This document shows, piece by piece, positions 55,078 through 64,000 of a DNA stretch of 64,000 nt. The position numbers and the translations under genes are program-made. Origin of the DNA: Spirogloea muscicola (lineage: Eukaryota; Streptophyta; Zygnematophyceae; Spirogloeales; Spirogloeaceae); NCBI GenBank assembly GCA_009602725.1, contig WELB01000006.1, positions 537,683-601,682 of the forward strand. The letters run 5' to 3'. The notes under the pieces are model-generated. The model did not search any database, was not told the DNA's origin, and saw nothing but the letters and a program-made list of their open reading frames with translations. Within the stretch, counting starts at the first letter, position 1, and each line of letters opens with the position of its first letter.

Positions 55078-56994
55078 ATGAAGCGGCCGCGCCGGTACGG
55101 CGAGGTGCTGCCAGGCCCAGTGGTGGCCATCGACCTCCTCAAGCCGGAGCCCCTGGCGCAGGCCCGCATCTCCCCGCTGGGCAGCATCGCGCTCGACCGC
55201 GCTGCCGCTCCCCGGCCTGCCCCGGTCGTCCTCCAGCCAGGGTGAGCGAGGCGATGGCCACAGCTTAGATCGGCAAGCAGCTCCTCTCAGCTCCTCTCTG
55301 CTGCTCAAGGTGCCGCTGGGAAAGGTTTAGGGTTTAGGGGTTCTAGGGTTAGGGCTTAAGGTCGCCCGTCGCCATCACTTACTATTGGCAATCATATGCC
55401 TGCTTCCCACCTCACAACTGGTGACCAGTGAGATACTGGAAGTCTTGATTGAGTTTATAATTGGTGCTCTGTTGCTATGCAAGACCTCGGCGTTGTCTTC
55501 TTTTTATGTGAGGTGCAGCTCACTGTATGCTCACCAGCTGCTGCCGCCGCCGCGCAGGATGGTGCTCATGAAGCAACGGCTAGGCCTCGACGTCCAGCAG
55601 CACTTGGTGCATGCAGCCCAGGCCCTTGCGCCGCGCTTTGGACGCCCGACGACTGCCGGTGGCCGCAAATACCACCTGTACTCGGTGTGTTTTCACATCC
55701 TGCACAGCCAGACTTGCTATTATGGAGTCCCACCTGTTAGCACTTGCTGTCAGGCAACTCAAGAGCTCGTCGCTATGCTGTAGACAGTGGACGTCCATAA
55801 AAATATGCATCTGCAGCACAGCCTGAAGCTGCACTCTATCAAGCTTATAAGCTGCACGAGCTGGGCCAACCCTGCCACGCTGACCTACTTCCGTGGTCAG
55901 GTGTGCTGGCGGTCGAGGTGGGACGGGTCGCGCTTCGCCCCCGACCCTGAGGCGGCGCGCCTGCCGCTGTGGCTGGTTGAGCTGGCGCAGACTCTGGCGC
56001 AGGAGGCGCACTCGCTGACCCCGGTTACGGTGGGCTCCACGTACGACCCCGACATTGGCCTCGTCAACTATTACCCTGTGAGAACTTGACTTCAGGGCCT
56101 TGTTGGCAGCTACCCTTGCGACACTGCACCATGTGAATCTTTGGGCATCTTGCACTTACTGCGGATCCCTGTGATCATTTAGACGTCTTGGTGCTAGCTG
56201 TCGCCCTGCAGCTTGGCCAAGTAGCACCTGAAGATTGCACAGTGAATGTTGACGGATTGTGCTGGCAAATATCAGGTGCGTGCCGCAGAGCTGGGTGTGA
56301 TCGGGCTAGGCGGCCATCAGGATCTGGACGACACGCAGGCCAAGCCCGTGGTAAAGGCCTGCGCCACTCTGCCTGCATGCGTGGTCCAGCGTATGCTGTT
56401 GTTCTCGCAGAGCACCCGCCCAGAGCTTGACCTTACTGAATTTGCGCTAATTGACTTTCAGTACAGCTTACCCCAACACGTCATGGTTGTGTTCCCTGGA
56501 CCTGGCCTTATGCAGGTGAGTGTGAGCATTGGGGACAGCATGACCTTCTTCTTTCGCCGTCTGCCTCCTCTGAGCCGGCGTAGAAGCGGGGTCATGATTA
56601 AGGTTACTAGGGAGGCACTGAGCGACTCAGTCGACGGCGATGCAGCCCACAACCCGTGAGTGCCTCCTTCAGGATCCTCTTCTACTGCTCCAGTGGCTGC
56701 TTGAGTAACTTGACTTACTATATGTGGGCACTGTCTGTAGCTGGATATCGTTCACCCTCCAGAATCTTCATAGCTCAGATGTAGGCCCAACAATGCGTTT
56801 CCTCGAACAGGGAGAGAGAGATTCTTCTCCAGAGTGGCGATGTGGTCGTGTTTGGAGGGGAGTCGCGGCTTGTGTATCATGGCACGCGCGGCGTCCGGCC
56901 CAGCACCCGCCCAGCAGGCCTGCGCATGGCACCTGGCAGGCTCAACTTCACATTCCGCCAGCATGACGCGCTTTCGAGAGCTGCCCAACCATGA
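55078..56994 (+). CDS. ALKBH1: AlkB-type Fe(II)/2-oxoglutarate dioxygenase, ALKBH1-like
   Basis: Six exons: 55078-55241, 55558-55684, 55901-56077, 56276-56350, 56516-56655 and 56811-56994. All are in phase, giving 288 residues. The start MKRPRRYGEVLPGPVVAIDL precedes the family entry segment VLQPGMVLMKQRLGLDVQQ. Then come GGRKYHLYS, VCWRSRWDGSRFAPD, TYDPDIGLVNYYP and GVIGLGGHQDLDDTQAKPVV. HQD supplies the His and Asp iron ligands. SVSIGDSMTFFF, LLQSGDVVVFGGESRLVYHG (third His ligand) and RLNFTFR (2-oxoglutarate arginines) complete the core. The order and the FGGESRLVYHG motif fit the bacterial AlkB/eukaryotic ALKBH1 branch, which demethylates nucleic acids, tRNA m1A being one known target. 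An upstream in-frame Gly-rich stretch runs back to the gap, so a longer N-terminus is possible. Exon 5 may hold a few extra residues (RRLPPLSRRRSG) if a nearer donor is used. Confidence 0.9.
55326..55354 (+). repeat. Telomere-like motif in intron 1 of the ALKBH1-like gene
   Basis: TTTAGGGTTTAGGG (55326-55339) is followed by TTCTAGGG and TTAGGG. It reads TTTAGGG in the direction of transcription, mirroring the motif in RlmN across the gap. Confidence 0.85.
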
Positions 56995-58458
56995 CACCGC
57001 TTGACTTGCTCTGCGCATGGAGGAGAGGCAGGCAGGACACACTTGTATAATAGGGTACCGATGGTGAGTGCTAAGCCGGTGAGTGCTCAGCCGGTGAGTG
57101 CTCAGCCTGTTCTCGAGGCATAAGAGCTGGAAAGGACAGAAGCATAAGTGGCTAGGCACAACCTTCGTTAAGGGCAACAAGCGTCCATTCTGCTTGTACT
57201 TCACCCAGCTGCGTAGTACTCAAAGTCAGTAGCTCAATGTCAGCCAACATCACGAGCCCAAGTTGTTCTCGGTTGTCTTAGTGCAGTGCTGTCTTGGGTT
57301 CTCGCCTTTGCAATGCCCTTGACGAGAAAGGGCGCTGGAGCAGAGTGGCTGGCTACATTCAGGCACGCGCAAGTGTGTGTAGTGCTCACCTGTTAAGCCT
57401 GTCAATTGTGCCACCTTCTTCTAGCTGAGCTTGTCCTGCCAAGGTCTTCCATGTTGTGGCATGTCAGCTCCTTTACATCTTGCCCTAGCTTGCCTCTCAG
57501 GCAGGCTCCCTTTTCGATTGTTGCATGTGCATGTGTCTTAGTGGGGGTTCATTCCTGTGCGATCCTCGTGCTGGCCTTCTTGCACCTTATTGCTTGGACT
57601 GCCAAGGTCTGCGTTGTTGTGAGTTCTCAGCTCCTTTGACGCCCTAGGTTGCCCTCAGACAGATTCCCTACTCGGTTGTTGCATGTGCATTGCGTCAGAG
57701 TGGCGACATGTCCTGTGCAATTTCCTTGCTGGCCGTCATGCACCTAACTGCTTAGTATGCTTTCAGGTTGAAACGGGAGCCACCTTCCACAAGCACGCAA
57801 AGCAAATAAGTATTGCTTAGGCCTGCAAGGTGTGCTCCGCAAGTAGGCACTCCTCAAGAGCTGGGGCTGCAGACACTTCCATTTTGTCGAGGTGATGTTA
57901 CTGCAAGATGTACTGGCAGGTCTAATTAGTTGATTCTGGATTATGCAAGATGAGCAATACGCGGGGAACTAGTGAAGGCTAGCCTTTGATCTGCATGGAT
58001 GTCAATACTGAGAGTATTCAGCGATGCCAGGGACTGCTGCCAGATTAGGCAACCTTCCGATGAGAAATTCTCACCAGTAGATTTTGTAATGAGCGCAGCT
58101 GGAGCAGATATGTCATATGCCCCAAGTGGGCCCATAACCTGTCGAGTTTCTGAGCTTCCGGATTGATTAGTAGCATTGTTTTCACCAATTTTGGCCATAT
58201 CAAAAGTCAGATATCAATCGCTTTGATTCTGTTCCTACTTTTGATGAGGCCAAGATTGGTGAAAGCAGTGCTACTAATCAATCTACTACTAGTCTGGAAG
58301 CTCAGAAACTCGACAGGTTATGGGCCCACTAGGGGCAAATGACATATCTTCTCCAGCTACGCTTATTACAAAATTTACTGGTGAGATTAGAGTATTGAGT
58401 ATTGCTAATTGGCAATCTGTAAGGGCAACCCAGATGTCCTTACTACTTGCAGAGCATG
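56995..58458. other. Intergenic region with a 15-base triplication and a long inverted repeat
   Basis: GTGAGTGCT(C/A)AGCC(G/T) is repeated three times in tandem at 57064-57108. 58065-58387 is an imperfect inverted repeat listed separately. Between them no gene is recognised. Confidence 0.5.
58065..58387. repeat. Long imperfect inverted repeat (foldback)
   Basis: 58065-58198 read in reverse complement matches 58243-58387 at roughly 90% by eye, with an 11-12 base insertion in the second arm. The arms share CAGAAACTCGACAGGTTATG. The spacer is about 44 bases. It lies just beyond the 3' end of the deaminase gene. Confidence 0.9.
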
Positions 58459-61417
58459 TTACACCTTCAATCTCTTCAGCCGAGCCTGAAACTCGAGATG
58501 AAGTTGTTGCTTGATTGATGAAGGTGCAAATACATAATTCACAGAGCGCAAGGCAAGTTCCTTGAGGTCTTGCTTGTTGAGGTCTGACAATGGCATTGCA
58601 CATAAACCGAATGAGAATGAAGACCATTGAGTAGGATGACGGGAACACAAGACTGCTTGTGACTTTGCTCCGTGAAGTCAAACTGGTCAGACAGGAATCT
58701 CCTTACGAAGAAAGAAAGCCGCACAAATGCACATGATAAGAAGGGAGGCTATGCCGGGCCAAAGTCACTGTTCATGCAGACAGCAATGGAAGTGCAACCA
58801 AATGGGCTAAGGAAGCAGGGCGAAAGCAGGGTGAAAGTACGGCTGGAGAGGGCTTTGCAATTTTTAGTTCAATAAAGTCAGAGAGGCCAACTTGGGGACC
58901 CAGAGCAAGTCGGAAGCAAGAGGAAGAAGTTGGTAGTGAAACTGACTAACCGAATGCTGCTGCAGCCAGGGCAAATTCCCGAGACAAGTAGGTGGAGAAG
59001 ACACCACAGTCGTCCGTGCAGATGATAGTTGGATGATCAACTTTGTACATATCAACTGTAAGGAAAAGCATGAGCAGGAAAGGAGGCAAGTCTTACTAGA
59101 CTTCAGTGAGATGCATCTGTTGTTCTTATTGTGTTTCTTATGCCTTCCATTACTTGATGTAGTGTGAAAATCTGATAAAGCTTACCAAAATGATGGCTGG
59201 AATATGTACTGACACTATCAGTCATGATATTTGAAGTTAGGCATATCTCCACCTGTTTGAGATGCCAAGTGGAAGACAGGTGCGTCAGAAAGCAGACTGA
59301 CCAACGAAATGGCAATCTGCATATACTGCCAGCATGCACAACACTCCTTCTAATCTGCTGAAGTGGACACCTTCAGCAGCTTCACAAACATCAGCTTCAC
59401 AAACATCAGCTTCACAAACATCAGCTTTTGCAGACCGGGATATTGGATGTCAAAAGAGCTGCCCACTCGGCCTCCTCCAGGCAGCAAACATGACCGATCC
59501 TCTCAGGCTTAAAGGCCAACATTGCTTTGACCTCTTCTGCATTTGGCACCTGAAAATGCAGTCGGCCGTGAGCTGAAAGTAAATTGGAGCACAGTGACAT
59601 CAGTCATGATAGTCACAGATGGAGCTGGTGGTAGATTCACAATAGGACAAAGACAGCTTGAGTTTGCTATATTGTGACCAGAAAGAGCAATGGTTGCATA
59701 TCGAGGTCTGACCTCGCCACAGTGAAGAGTGACTGGGAGCCTGTGTTCACGAGCCCAGAGGAGGGCTGGCAAGAATGTGCTCCTGTTATTGAAGACAAGT
59801 AGTTGCTTGAGAATGACAATTGTAGGGTGGCAGGATCTTAAAGTCGTCGGAGGCTCATGTTCTTACCAGTTTCCCACAGACGGATTGCCAGACAAGTCCA
59901 CGCCTGCAACACCCCTGTCGCGATACTCGTCAGCCAGTCTGACCTGTGCAACACAAATGTGCTCATAGAATCATCAGAGTATATTACACAAATGGTAGGT
60001 TGATACTAGAGGCAATTATTGTGCTTATATAGGAGGCGGAAACATACCGTTTCCATGGCCGCATCTGCACTTTCTCTCCGGTCAATGCTTAGCAGCAGTT
60101 GCACTCGTATACCCATCTTGGTTTCACGGGGCATGCCCAGCATATCCTCATGACCGACTTCTGTTGAGGAGCTGCGTTCGCTTGATGACGTACTTGATAT
60201 GCCACAGTGAAGACCAGCAAGGACAGCTTCAATGTATGACTTCTTTGTAATCTGCCGTTCCGGACTGCTCTGCAAGTGAGAAAAGGGGGAGACTCGCAGG
60301 TTCAGAAAAAGAAAGGATTCGGACAACAGTCTCTGAGTCAGATGCTAAGATTTCAACGATTTAAAAGTTCCAGCCATGGCACCTGCCAATAAGAGGATGG
60401 TGGATGGCTGCAGGCAGTGCTACAGTATTGATGCTTGCTTAGGCAAGGATATATACACGATCTTGACGTCTGCTGAATATAGAAGAGACAATAAGCTATC
60501 AATAAGCCACAAGTTTGAGCCTCTGCGAAGATGAGAGGTGACAGGTTGCAGCAAAGTGATGTACCTTGGGTGTTGTACGTATTTCCAGATATATCACATT
60601 GTCTGCTGCAAAGTCCTCAACCACCTAAAAGTTGGTCACACATTATGCGATGTGCAGATATGCCATGTAACAAAACAGCTTGTGAGCCACCATTCAGTGG
60701 TTGAGATATGAAGCTTATGGTGAAACAGTAACCAACTCTATTACATCAAGAGCTTGTGGTGTACCTCCTGAGCTATGCGCGTGATAATTTCATGGTTGGT
60801 GGTCAACTTGTGAATCAGGTCAAAAAGCTTGAAGCATTCAGCCAAGCTTCTGTCTCCTGAGGTCACGAATGGTACAAAATACAAAAATTTAAGCTGATGA
60901 CAGGTAGGATTGCTCTTCCTTCGAAATGGCAGGTGGATTACGCAAGCAACACGGTTCTACCACAGCCAGATTGCCTGATCTGAGGCCCTCCTACCTCGTT
61001 TTGTCAGTTTGTGAGCATCAGCAGCAAACGGCTCAGGGCAACGTGAAGCAAGATCTCTGTTACATCAAAATTTCACTAATTGCTGAGACATGGCAGTGTT
61101 TGACATGCTAATGGCAACCTCATTCACAGACTGCAGGGTGAAGGAAAAGAGGAAAGCGATTGGCTTGACTTCCAAGTGAGACTTGGTGACCAGACCAGCA
61201 AGACTTCCGCGTGACCTGCTGTATGGGCCATGCAATGCATAAACCACGCTTTGAAGCATCGCTACATGATTACTCATCAGGTATTGTACCTTATGGTTGA
61301 GTCACGTATAGAGCCATTGAGGTGTGCGTGCAGCTCAATCTTCGGTAATGCCTTACAATATGGGAGCCACTCCTTGTAGGCGTAGAGAGCAGCAGAGGCA
61401 CTCTCCGTCAAGCTCAT
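58459..61417 (-). CDS. ADAL: Adenosine deaminase-like protein (N6-methyl-AMP deaminase, MAPDA/ADAL)
   Basis: Minus-strand exons: 61417-61290, one unresolved exon, 60856-60765, 60624-60565, 60269-60048, 59943-59867, 59782-59713, 59549-59436, 59252-59186, 59055-58951 and 58583-58459. All listed junctions are in phase; the gap between 61290 and 60856 needs an exon that changes phase 2 to phase 1. The start is MSLTESASAALYAYKEWLPY. The metal site is LPKIELHAHLNGS (HxH). Others are DNVIYLEIRTTPK, GVAGVDLSGNP, PVTLHCGEV (His and catalytic Glu), KPERIGH and TIICTDDCGVFST (catalytic Asp). The end LNKQDLKELALRSVNYVF is the usual ADAL C-terminus. In plants and humans this cytosolic enzyme converts N6-methyl-AMP to IMP, clearing methylated nucleotides from RNA breakdown. 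Exon 5 carries a Ser/Glu-rich insertion (SSTSSSERSSSTEVGHED). Confidence 0.92.
59378..59422. repeat. 15-base tandem repeat, three copies
   Basis: AGCTTCACAAACATC occurs three times head to tail within a deaminase intron. Confidence 0.95.
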
Positions 61418-61665
61418 GTTGCACAGAACGTGATGTTTGCAGCTGAGTGGTGCTTCAATGCCAGGAAGGCAGGCCAACAGGGCCAGCCGAGGCACCTCTC
61501 ATCAACTTCCATGGACTGTCTGCAAGAGCATAGGCTCGAGAGCGAGCAGACTTGGCGGCACCGCCGCTCGAGAGACGCAAGCTTCCGCCATTGTGGCGGC
61601 AAAGCAGCCAAGGGGCAAAGTGCCGCGGGCGGCGAGGGGCATCGGAGCTCGACGACAGAGGCTCG

Positions 61666-62248
61666 ATGGCGCTGCCGTTATGGGCGCGTTCCGTTGCCAA
61701 ACCGATTCGGCGGGGTTGGCAGCTGGCGGCATCACCGTGTCTGATGGTAGCTATCGTGGCTGTCGCTTTCCTGATGACGGTAAACTTCATCCAGGAAATT
61801 CGAAGTAAGTCAGACGTCCCTACTGTGAGTTCCTGGCCAGGCATGTCGGGCTGGCCAGGCGACCCGCCGCCGTCCGCGCCGTCGCTGCCGCCGGCACTCG
61901 CGGGTGTGTGCAGCGAGCGGCAGTCGCCGCCACCACGAAGGACAATGCCGGTGCACCACACGACGGCTGCGATAATCAGCAGGCGCTTGAGGGACCAGTT
62001 GCGACCAGCACCTTAGCATAGGCGGCGCTCAGTAACCTCAGAGCCTGGTCCAGCAGATCAAGTATCTTGCAAGTGCAATCACTTTGCTGCTAATTCTTTT
62101 GTCGTCGGCTTTGACTGATGTCTGGCGCTTTGCTTTGCAAAGGCATTCAGCACTCTTCACCCGGCAACTTCAGTGATATTTGATTCCACTTAATCATCTA
62201 TCAGCTGCAGATGAGCTTGAAGCTGTGGTACGAGCACCAGACTGCTGA
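61666..62248 (+). CDS. Possible small single-pass membrane protein
   Basis: Exon 61666-61804 encodes MALPLWARSVAKPIRRGWQL and then a hydrophobic helix (PCLMVAIVAVAFLMTVNF), ending at a good donor (GTAAGT). An acceptor at 62210 would add NELEAVVRAPDC and a stop, giving about 58 residues. The basic N-terminus followed by one helix suits a mitochondrial or ER membrane microprotein. It is head to head with the deaminase gene. The minus strand of the same region also has an open frame with a hydrophobic segment (LLIIAAVVWCTGIVL), so orientation is not certain. Confidence 0.3.
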
Positions 62249-62591
62249 TGCCGACAAAAGAAACACACCTCGAGCACATCTCAGCACGCCCTTCGGAATA
62301 GACTATGTCACCTGCTTCAAGCCCTGTATCAGCTGCTCGGATGTCATGAACGTAGAAGGCACTGCAGTCAATTGCACTTAAGCTCAGCAGAAAGCTGATG
62401 ACTAAGCCAAACGGTAAGAGAATACTGCCAGCGCCAGCAACTTCCTATGTGTGACTACTTTCTTGTCGCATACTATGAGCATTGCATAGATGTAACAAAT
62501 GGATCATTAGCATCACAAGATCTGATCTGGTGCACTTGGTTTGAAATCATGACATTAGTCTAGCGTGTCTCACGATTGAGTGTACATACAG

Positions 62592-63556
62592 GCGGCCGTA
62601 GCAGGGGCAAGACAGCATCAAAGGCAAACCTGACAAGAAAGAAGGGGACTTGGACGCCAGACGAAGATGCAATACTCCGAGAATATGCTCGTCAGGCTGG
62701 CCCCAAGCCAATGTGGAGCCTTCTTAACAAGATCATGAAGCTCAGCCCTCCACTTCCTCGAGATGGCAAGAGTTGCCGCTTGCGATGGGAGAACCATCTT
62801 CGGCCAGGACTGCGGACAGGACCGCTCAGCCCAGAGGAGCAGGAAATTGTCCTTCAATTGCATGCAGAGAAAGGCAACAAATGGTCCTGGATTGCTTCGC
62901 AACTTGAGGGAAGGACTGAGAATGCAGTCAAGAATTGGTGGAACTCCAAGTATAGCAAGCGCAAGAAGAAGCGACCTCCACCAAAGGTGCACAGCAGGAA
63001 GTGCAAAAGACAACGCAGCAGGGTGGAAGAGAAAGTTGCTCAAAAGGACCATAGTCCTATCACATTGCATCAACCTCCAGCATCCCCAGGCTCCTCTGCA
63101 TGCAACTCTGCAACAGCAAGTGCAGCAGGAGAAGGAGTCATAAATCGACCTGATGCAAGGAAGTTGGTCTATGCACCAAAGAACGAGTGCAGTAAGAGGC
63201 CCTTGTCCCCAGGAGGAGTGTGTGATGCAGAAGCACATGCTGTGTTTGAAAAAGTCGCCTCTTGGGCCAACTCGGAGGCCGTGCTGCCATGCCCAATGCC
63301 CAAGCTTTTGAGCTGGTCACAAGATCTCTCCATCTTCTACATGCCCTCACCGAGTGGACCAGAGCTGACAACATCTCAGCCGCAAAGTATGAATCGCCAA
63401 CGAGGTACACGGTCTACAAGCAGGAGCCACGATCGCTCTGCTGCAGACGATGAAGGTACCACTGAGTCTGTTCGGGCTCTGCTCGACAGCATCTTCGCAG
63501 AAAGAACATCCACCGGCGACAGTCCCAGTGTCGATCACATGAGGAGCTGTGATTGA
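62592..63556 (+). CDS. R2R3-MYB transcription factor (5' exon not resolved)
   Basis: One long exon begins after an acceptor at 62590-62591 (ACATACAG) and ends at the stop 63554-63556. Repeat R2 is KKGTWTPDEDAILREYARQA, then MWSLLNKIMKLSPPLPRD and GKSCRLRWENHLRPGL. A few extra residues lie between helices two and three. R3 is GPLSPEEQEIVLQLHAEKGN, KWSWIASQLEGRTENAVKNW. The first R3 Trp is replaced, as in plant R2R3 proteins. A basic stretch (KYSKRKKKRPPPK) after R3 should be a nuclear localisation signal. The C-terminal ~190 residues are Ser/Pro-rich and unrecognised. The order and spacing recall the AS1-related branch, but this is not certain. No in-frame ATG precedes R2 in this exon, so a first exon must lie upstream; a candidate with ATG at 62211 is speculative. 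Confidence 0.88.
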
Positions 63557-64000
63557 GCCTCAAAAGGGAGGACAGATGTCATCTCCACCTTCTGCATCTA
63601 AATCAGCTTGCCTCAGGTTCCTTCTGCAAAGTAGATGATGGAAAGTGATTGGTTACTCAATGACCTGGAGAATAGCCTTCTCTGCATTTGCCTGCATTCC
63701 TTTGCCACCAGCCTACATACTATAGCTGCAGCACATGCCAATTGTGTGCAAGACAGCTCACAATCTGCTGCGATCTGCACAAGCAGTGGCTACGACTACA
63801 GCTTGCAGAGAAGCTGTCTGCAGAGAGACAAGCCAAAGCACCCCATGCTCACAAAAGATGTCTGCCTTCATTCCTCTGCTTGCCACACATCATTGCTGTG
63901 GGCATGCTATACGCATCTTGCAGACACTGGATCTGAATTACATTCTGCAGAGATATATGGACACTGTATGGTAGATAGCCTAGCTTAGGGTGTAAGCAGT
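63557..64000. other. MYB 3' flank to window end
   Basis: Low-complexity-free sequence with no recognised gene. Short open frames have no motif. Confidence 0.5.

Noticed and set aside
54001-55308. Very long open frames spanning the gap on both strands
   Set aside because: They are open only because the 511 N are read as unknown residues. The real coding parts are the RlmN N-terminus (-) and the ALKBH1-like exon 1 (+).
55326-55354. Chromosome end or telomere
   Set aside because: Only two to four degenerate units, inside an intron with genes on both sides.
1-64000. CRISPR array, operon or bacterial origin
   Set aside because: No regularly spaced repeats; genes are spliced and monocistronic in structure.

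Overview
The window is nuclear DNA of a photosynthetic eukaryote, most likely a green alga. Genes carry many short exons with GT-AG (occasionally GC-AG) introns. Several encoded proteins are typical of the green lineage: LPA1, an LWD/TTG1 WD40 protein, a phytocyanin, a prolyl 4-hydroxylase with ShK domain, and a sulfotransferase-aminotransferase fusion. Short TTTAGGG-type motifs are present. I cannot name the species. A trebouxiophyte chlorophyte fits the gene density, intron load and LINE content, but a streptophyte alga is not excluded.

Layout. 1-6.5 kb: two secreted cupredoxin genes on the + strand, one with copper ligands and one without, separated by LINE 3' fragments and a small inverted-repeat element. 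7.5-10.8 kb (-): a sugar-phosphate/phosphate translocator. 11.2-15.9 kb: a graveyard of 5'-truncated LINE copies and tails in both orientations. 15.9-17.9 kb (+): LPA1, with another LINE copy 175 bp downstream. 19.3-21.7 kb (+): an unrecognised glycine-zipper membrane protein. 22.3-28.5 kb: ENY2/SUS1 (-) head to head with the Prp5/DDX46 helicase (+). 29.4-34.1 kb (-): a sulfotransferase/class-IV aminotransferase fusion, divergent from a SANT/Myb-like gene (34.7-36.3 kb, +). 38.2-40.2 kb (+): a ketopantoate-reductase-like protein. 40.7-44.6 kb (-): QCR8 and LWD/TTG1. 46.9-49.6 kb (-): prolyl 4-hydroxylase. 51.2-57.0 kb: RlmN (-) head to head with an ALKBH1-like dioxygenase (+), with a 511-base assembly gap between them. 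58.5-61.4 kb (-): an N6-methyl-AMP/adenosine deaminase-like gene. 62.6-63.6 kb (+): an R2R3-MYB.

Functional themes. Two divergent pairs join genes of related work: ENY2 with DDX46 (transcription-coupled export and splicing) and RlmN with ALKBH1 (RNA modification). Single-N positions sit in or beside homopolymer or GC-trinucleotide runs, so frames there are uncertain. All exon models below come from reading splice sites and checking phase by hand. Function calls rest on recognised motifs, not on database searches.
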